A stretch of 53,511 nt of DNA from NCBI GenBank assembly GCA_030602785.1, contig JAUVZB010000009.1, positions 1 to 53,511 on the forward strand, given 5' to 3'. The notes under the pieces are model-generated. The model did not search any database, was not told where the DNA came from, and worked only from the letters and a program-made list of their open reading frames with translations. Of the stretch, positions 49,334 to 53,511 are shown one piece after another. This DNA comes from Dehalococcoidia bacterium (lineage in GTDB: Bacteria > Chloroflexota > Dehalococcoidia > GIF9 > AB-539-J10). Both the position numbers and the translations under genes were made by a program. How positions within the stretch are numbered: position 1 is the first letter of the stretch; each line of letters opens with the position of its first letter.

Positions 49334-49362
49334 ATCATACTATCGGCACCTACCCTCGTCAA
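49334..49362 (-). promoter_or_regulatory. sigma70-type promoter of dnaN
   Basis: Minus-strand TTGACG, 17 bp, TATGAT, 30 nt upstream of the dnaN start and overlapping the last codons of rdgB. It would allow dnaN expression independent of the upstream genes. Confidence 0.55.
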
Positions 49363-49960
49363 TGAAGCCACGAAGCAGCTTGCGCGCTTCCACGGCAGCC
49401 CTTCCACGATGGCTGACCCGGTTCTTCACGTCCGCCGGCAGCTCCGCCATCGTGCAATCCAACTCAGGGAGGAAGAACGCAGGGTCGTAGCCGAACCCCT
49501 TCTCTCCCCGCGGCTTCTGCACTATCAACCCGGCGCACTCGCCGCGACAGAAAGTGACATCACCGTCAGGCGTCGCGATGGCGATAACACACACGAAACG
49601 GGCGGTCCGGCGGGCCAGGGGCACTCCTTCCAGCTTGTGCAGAAGATAGGCGACCCGCTCGGCATCGGTGGCATCCTCGCCGGCGTAGCGCGCAGAGTAG
49701 ATGCCGGGTTCTCCCTCGAGGGCGTCCACCTCAAGCCCCGAGTCGTCTGCGAGCGTCACCAGCCCGCTGCCGACAGCGCACGTGGAGGCCTTGATGCGCG
49801 CGTTCTCCTCGTAGGTGCTGCCAGACTCCTCGATGTCGCCCGAGATGCCTGCGTCCGCCAGTGAGAGCAGTACGCAGTCAAGACCTTCAAGAAGGGCGCC
49901 GTATTCGGCGACCTTGCCCCGGTTCGCGCTCGCAACCAGCAGCCGCGGTCTAGTCGTCAT
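49340..49960 (-). CDS. rdgB: XTP/dITP (non-canonical purine NTP) pyrophosphatase
   Basis: House-cleaning nucleotidase of 206 residues with the HAM1/RdgB signature: LLVASANRGKVAEY (substrate-binding SxNxxK), LADDSGLEVDALEGEPGIYSARYAG, and GEKGFGYDPAFFLPE. SHRGRAAVEA closes the family pattern. The frame is open eight codons upstream, but MTTRPRLLVAS at 49960 is the natural start. It overlaps the end of the aldolase/phosphatase gene by 11 bp. Confidence 0.95.
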   Translation of the reverse strand: MTTRPRLLVASANRGKVAEYGALLEGLDCVLLSLADAGISGDIEESGSTYEENARIKASTCAVGSGLVTLADDSGLEVDALEGEPGIYSARYAGEDATDAERVAYLLHKLEGVPLARRTARFVCVIAIATPDGDVTFCRGECAGLIVQKPRGEKGFGYDPAFFLPELDCTMAELPADVKNRVSHRGRAAVEARKLLRGFIDEGRCR

Positions 49961-51053
49961 GAATCGGCTCGAACCGTGACGCAAGCCTGTCGCTCACCTC
50001 AGGCATGGTCGTATACTCCATGGCATCAAGCGGCAGGCGATGCGGCTCGAAGGGCCCCATGGTTCGAAGCATGTCCGCAGCCTGCAGCGCCTTCTGCCTT
50101 GCAGGGTCGAAGGCGATGTCGCCCAACAGGTCGCGTGGACCCACAAGCATCCCATCCGCAAGCTGGAAGCCGGCGGCGATGACACGAGGTGGACCGTCAA
50201 AGCGCGTGCACATGGCCATGTCAAACCCCACAGGCATCAGAGGTCCGTGGTGAGACCCTCGCATCCAACCCTCGACAAGGTTGACCTGCGCAAAAGGCTC
50301 CAGCACCTCTCCCACTGCGGGGAACGTTCCCTGGCATCTCACGATACACACCGGGTCGTCCTTACCCACATAGCGTCCGGCCATGAGGCTGAGCCTCTGA
50401 GTCGAGGCGGACGCAGCAATCAGCCCTGTGTCCCGGTGCCACACGTTCTTGACTGCGAAGTGACCCGGCGAACCGAGGTACACGAGCATGTCGTATATCT
50501 CTTCCGGGGTGTTGAAGACTATCCTCTTGCCATCGAGAACATCGTGCACCTCAAAGCTGAAGCCGCAATGCAGATTGGGTGCGATGACGAGGCCAGGAGT
50601 GTTGAACGGGTCCGCGAACATGCGGTAGAGAGGAAGATTCCAGGCTCCCGACGCGCATTTGTCCGCCATGAAGACAATGACTGTCTCGGCCTGTCTCTCC
50701 TCGATAGCCATCTCGGCCAGACCGGGGCCCATCCCTTTTACATTCCCCGAGAACGCGTCAGCCAGAAGGTCCTGCCCCGCACCGTGTAGTCGCAGGCGCT
50801 TCGCCACCTCGGTGCACTGAATGAATGTATCCCAGGCAAGACGGTGAATCTCTTCACTGTCCTCGCCATGATGGTGAGTCATGATAAGCTGCAGGTCATC
50901 ACCGCAGTGAAGCACGCGGTAGTCAACCACCGTGCCTTTCTTCTTGGCGTCTGCCAGGAGCTCATCCGCCCTGGCCAGGGTATCCGGATGTGTCGTGGAG
51001 TGGCCAACCCAGCCACCAATGTCCGCCTTAATCGCGCTCAGAGTTATCTCCAC
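49950..51053 (-). CDS. fbp: Fructose-1,6-bisphosphate aldolase/phosphatase (archaeal-type, class V FBPase)
   Basis: A 367-residue bifunctional gluconeogenic enzyme that condenses triose phosphates and dephosphorylates the product. VEITLSAIKADIGGWVGHST with HP, HCGDDLQLIMTHHHG (metal site), MADKCASGAWNLPLYRMFADP, AGRYVGKDDPVCIVRCQG, and MRGSHHGPLMPV match the family. The start is GTG at 51053, five bases after AAAGGAGG. The longer open frame upstream is not conserved. This enzyme is found in archaea and deep-branching or anaerobic bacteria and fits an autotrophic or acetyl-CoA-based carbon economy. Confidence 0.93.
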   Translation of the reverse strand: MEITLSAIKADIGGWVGHSTTHPDTLARADELLADAKKKGTVVDYRVLHCGDDLQLIMTHHHGEDSEEIHRLAWDTFIQCTEVAKRLRLHGAGQDLLADAFSGNVKGMGPGLAEMAIEERQAETVIVFMADKCASGAWNLPLYRMFADPFNTPGLVIAPNLHCGFSFEVHDVLDGKRIVFNTPEEIYDMLVYLGSPGHFAVKNVWHRDTGLIAASASTQRLSLMAGRYVGKDDPVCIVRCQGTFPAVGEVLEPFAQVNLVEGWMRGSHHGPLMPVGFDMAMCTRFDGPPRVIAAGFQLADGMLVGPRDLLGDIAFDPARQKALQAADMLRTMGPFEPHRLPLDAMEYTTMPEVSDRLASRFEPIHDD

Positions 51054-51412
51054 AAGCACCTCCTTTCCCGGCGTGCCACAGAGTTGGACAAGGTTGAACA
51101 GATAGCTGTGGCACTGCGGGGGGCGTACGGGAGCACCCCCCTCAAGTGTAGCAGCGGCCCACAGGGGAAGCAAGAATTCCAGGCACCGTGTTCCAGGCAC
51201 CGTCGAACGCCCGCGCGCCCGCGTGCCCCAGCAGTGCAAGACGGTGCACCGGGCACGGTCGGACCATCGACAGTCTATGCCGGCGCAGTCCCGGACAGCG
51301 AATCCGGATGGACCTCATAACCCTGCTGCCAACCACCTGCCGCCCTGACTGCCCCACAGGCCGATACCCCTGTTGCAGAACGTGCTAGCATGAGGTCCGG
51401 CGGAGCAGGACT
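51054..51412. other. Divergent intergenic region with a short tandem repeat
   Basis: 359 bp between fbp and ksgA. It holds TTCCAGGCACCGT twice with 14-bp spacing (51177-51203), a related GACGGTGCACCGGGCACGGTCG further on, and an extended -10-like TGCTAGCAT at 51384-51391 ahead of ksgA. No gene is supported here. Confidence 0.5.
51177..51203 (+). repeat. Tandem 13-bp repeat TTCCAGGCACCGT
   Basis: Two exact copies at 51177-51189 and 51191-51203, one turn-and-a-third apart, between divergent genes. Confidence 0.7.
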
Positions 51413-52291
51413 ATGACCGGCAGCACAACCCTTTCGCAACTCAGGGAGCTACTACGCCAGCACCAGATACGGGCGACCAAGCGCCTCGGGCAGCATTTCC
51501 TCATTGACTACAACATGCTCGTGGCCGTAGCAGCCGCTGCCGACCTCGGAGAGGAAGACACAGTCGTGGAGGTAGGCGCGGGCACCGGTCTCCTGACTGC
51601 GATCCTCGCACGACAGGTGGCCGAGGTCATCGCTGTTGAGATTGACCCCAGAATGGTGGAATTGCTGCAGGAGACACTGCACTCAACGCACAACGTCACC
51701 GTGGTCCAGTCCGACATCCTCCAGGTGACCCCGGAACAGCTCCTTTCCAGCCCGGGCCGTCAGAGCGACCGCCAGAGCTACAAGGTTGTGGCAAACCTCC
51801 CGTACTACATCACCTCTCCAGTTCTGCGGCATTTCATTACAGCCAGGCTGAAGCCCGACCTCATGGTCGTCATGGTGCAGGAAGAGGTCGGCCGCGCAAT
51901 CACGGCGGAGCCGGGAGATATGAGCCTTCTCAGCGTTGCGGTGCAGCTGTTCGCGCACCCATCCAAAGTCAGGCGCGTACCCGCACGTTGCTTCTACCCC
52001 CCACCCAAGGTCGACTCGCTCGTGGTCAGACTCGACACGTTCAGTTCCCCTCTTGTCGAACCCGGAAGAGCGGCCGAATTCCTGCACTTCGTCGCAGCCG
52101 GATTTCACTCCCCGCGCAAGCAGCTACGGAACTCGTTCTGCCACGGACTCGACGCCACACGGGAGTATGTGAATGGCCTTCTCTCGCAGGTCGGCATCGA
52201 CGCCACAAGAAGGCCCGAGACACTAACGGTGGAGGAATGGGTGCACCTCTGGGAAGCCAATCTCCGCACGAAGGAGTCAGGGGCGTGCTGA
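51413..52291 (+). CDS. ksgA: 16S rRNA dimethyladenosine transferase
   Basis: Dimethylates two adjacent adenines near the 3' end of 16S rRNA during 30S assembly. The 292-residue product shows KRLGQHFLIDYNML, SAM-binding VVEVGAGTGLLTAIL, VIAVEIDPRMV, catalytic NLPYYITSPV, and the C-terminal VRLDTF/SPRKQLRNSF segments. Its end overlaps the ispE start. ksgA-ispE is a common bacterial pairing. Confidence 0.95.
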   Translation: MTGSTTLSQLRELLRQHQIRATKRLGQHFLIDYNMLVAVAAAADLGEEDTVVEVGAGTGLLTAILARQVAEVIAVEIDPRMVELLQETLHSTHNVTVVQSDILQVTPEQLLSSPGRQSDRQSYKVVANLPYYITSPVLRHFITARLKPDLMVVMVQEEVGRAITAEPGDMSLLSVAVQLFAHPSKVRRVPARCFYPPPKVDSLVVRLDTFSSPLVEPGRAAEFLHFVAAGFHSPRKQLRNSFCHGLDATREYVNGLLSQVGIDATRRPETLTVEEWVHLWEANLRTKESGAC

Positions 52292-53160
52292 CTGCCCGTG
52301 CGCCGGCCAAGCTCAATCTCATTCTGGAGGTCCTCGGCCGCCGGGCGGACGGGTACCACAACGTATGCGGCATCGCACAGACCATCGACGTCTACGACAC
52401 TCTTCGCTTCGAGCCATCCGACAGGCTGCAGTTCACGTGCAGCGAGCCGACGCTGGAGAAAGACAACCTGGTCGAACGCGCGGCCGTGCTTCTCAGGGAA
52501 CGCGCAGGGACAACGCGTGGTGCTCACATCCACCTGCAGAAACACATCCCCTGGGGCACAGGCTTGGGAGGCGGGAGCAGTGACGCAGCTACGACGCTGC
52601 GCACCCTCAACGACCTATGGGAGCTTGGCCTCAACGACCGCGAACTTGCGGGGCTGGCGAGCGAACTCGGCTCGGACGTGTCACTTTTCCTGCACGGCGG
52701 TACGGTCCTCATCGAGGGAAGAGGAGACATCTCCTTGCCTGTCTCTCCACTGCCAGGCACCCATCTGGTCCTGCTCATACCGCCGGGGACACAGATTGAG
52801 GCCAAGACCGCGACGCTCTATCGACGTCTGAGGACCGTTCACTTCACGAAGGGACAGTTCGTGCGCGCCGCACTCTTCTCACTCAGGGCGGGAAAGCGCA
52901 TTCCTGAGGACCTCATGTTCAACGTCTTCGAGAAGGTAGCATTCGACTTCTTTCCCGGCCTGCTGGAAGTCAAGTCGGTCTTTGAGGAAGCGGCGGGAGA
53001 GAGGGTGCACCTGACGGGGTCAGGCCCATGCCTCTTCGCGCAATTCGGAGGAGTTGAGGGGGCACACGAGACTGCCTCGGGGCTTCGGGCTCGTGGGTAT
53101 GACGTACGCGTGGCCTGCACAGCTTGTGGGTCCGACAGCGCCAGTGGCGGTCAAGCCTAG
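52285..53160 (+). CDS. ispE: 4-diphosphocytidyl-2-C-methyl-D-erythritol kinase
   Basis: GHMP kinase of the MEP isoprenoid pathway, 291 residues. ARAPAKLNLILEVLGRRADG at the N-terminus, ATP loop PWGTGLGGGSSDAATTLR, and the C-terminal LTGSGPCLFAQF are clear. The start is GTG at 52285, with AAGGAG upstream, inside the last codons of ksgA; no ATG is near the conserved N-terminus. It shows that the organism makes isoprenoids by the MEP route. Confidence 0.94.
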   Translation: MLTARAPAKLNLILEVLGRRADGYHNVCGIAQTIDVYDTLRFEPSDRLQFTCSEPTLEKDNLVERAAVLLRERAGTTRGAHIHLQKHIPWGTGLGGGSSDAATTLRTLNDLWELGLNDRELAGLASELGSDVSLFLHGGTVLIEGRGDISLPVSPLPGTHLVLLIPPGTQIEAKTATLYRRLRTVHFTKGQFVRAALFSLRAGKRIPEDLMFNVFEKVAFDFFPGLLEVKSVFEEAAGERVHLTGSGPCLFAQFGGVEGAHETASGLRARGYDVRVACTACGSDSASGGQA

Positions 53161-53270
53161 GAGTCTGTCGGAGAAACAGCCCCTGCGGCATTGGTACGAA
53201 GGGAGCAGCCTGGCCGTGTCGCGCTGTTGACACGCCACTCATTATCACCATTCACGGTCGAGTCCTCTAA

Positions 53271-53303
53271 TGTAGGGGCGGACCTCCGTGTCCGCCCGCC
53301 ACG
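53271..53303 (+). repeat. REP-like hairpin, variant 1
   Basis: TGTAGGGGCGGAC, loop, GTCCGCCCGCC. It is the same element as at 5064-5095, in the 351-bp region after ispE that holds no gene. Confidence 0.75.
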
Positions 53304-53368
53304 GGTTTGTGCACCGTCGACGGTTGGTTGTGCCAACACCTCCACCTGCATCCATCTCCCCCCACCAC

Positions 53369-53396
53369 GGGCAGGCGCAGAGGCCTGCCCCTTGTA
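53369..53396 (-). repeat. REP-like hairpin, variant 4
   Basis: Arms GGGCAGGC/GCCTGCCC around GCAGAG, followed by CCTTGTA in place of CCCTACA. A diverged family member 66 nt beyond the previous one. Confidence 0.6.
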
Positions 53397-53426
53397 TCTT
53401 GATGTACAGTGTCCCAGCGATGTCGC

Positions 53427-53494
53427 GGGAGAGGGGAATCAGACGTGCCCCTTAGGCGTAAGAGCCTGTCGCGTAGATTACGATCCCCTCTCCC
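53427..53494. repeat. Long-loop inverted repeat
   Basis: GGGAGAGGGG (53427-53436) and CCCCTCTCCC (53485-53494) are exact reverse complements, 48 nt apart, at the very end of the window. It may be part of another repeat element cut by the window edge. Confidence 0.45.
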
Positions 53495-53511
53495 CGGCGC
53501 CAGTCCCAAGG

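Overview
The window is about 53.5 kb of GC-rich bacterial chromosome. Three things suggest a Chloroflexota genome, most likely of the class Dehalococcoidia: the DnaB/DnaD/DnaC-type replication block, a RicT-like protein beside holB, and a lifestyle of ferredoxin-dependent oxidoreductase, [NiFe]-hydrogenase maturation, branched-chain amino-acid-type ABC uptake and archaeal-type fructose-bisphosphate aldolase/phosphatase. No rRNA or tRNA gene was seen, so this placement is an inference from gene content. About 50 protein genes can be supported.

Layout. 0-6 kb: a possible transposase tail, REP-like hairpins and two terminators, then a minus-strand operon of a 3-hydroxyacyl-CoA dehydrogenase, a cupin and a four-subunit 2-oxoacid:ferredoxin oxidoreductase. 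A REP-associated tyrosine transposase (RAYT) follows, framed by perfect inverted copies of a 28-bp REP. 6-10.5 kb: lysA, holB, a RicT/PSP1-like protein with a repetitive acidic N-terminus, and a convergent HNH nuclease. 10.5-17 kb, minus strand: an SDR dehydrogenase, a PlsY-like acyltransferase, and a replication block (trxB, rplI, dnaB, DnaD-like, and a DnaC-like loader with two AAA+ modules). 17-25.5 kb, plus strand: yceD, rpmF, fabD, nusB, then hypA-B-F-C-D, an unknown gene, and hypE, with no hydrogenase structural gene. 25.6-32.8 kb: an acyl-CoA ligase convergent with a DegV-livK-livH-livM-livG-livF operon. 33-42.6 kb: a duplicated-domain lipoprotein and then a cluster of metabolic paralogues with altered active sites (MOFRL glycerate-kinase-like, enolase-like, fumarate-reductase-type flavoprotein, racemase-fold protein), an FMN reductase, an MDR reductase and a RidA-like protein. 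42.6-47.8 kb: gene-poor DNA around a nucleotidyltransferase-aminotransferase fusion, a CDP-alcohol phosphatidyltransferase and a LicD protein, which look like a route for making and transferring a CDP-activated aminoalcohol or aminophosphonate headgroup. 47.8-53.5 kb: a tautomerase, dnaN, rdgB, FBP aldolase/phosphatase, then ksgA and ispE, ending in more REP hairpins.

The most interesting items are the tandem-AAA+ helicase loader, the CDP-headgroup cluster, the glycerate-kinase-like/enolase-like pair with a remodelled active site, the RAYT/REP unit, the unknown gene inside the hyp operon together with a HypB lacking its metal-site histidine, and a LivF ATPase whose Walker B glutamate is a cysteine.
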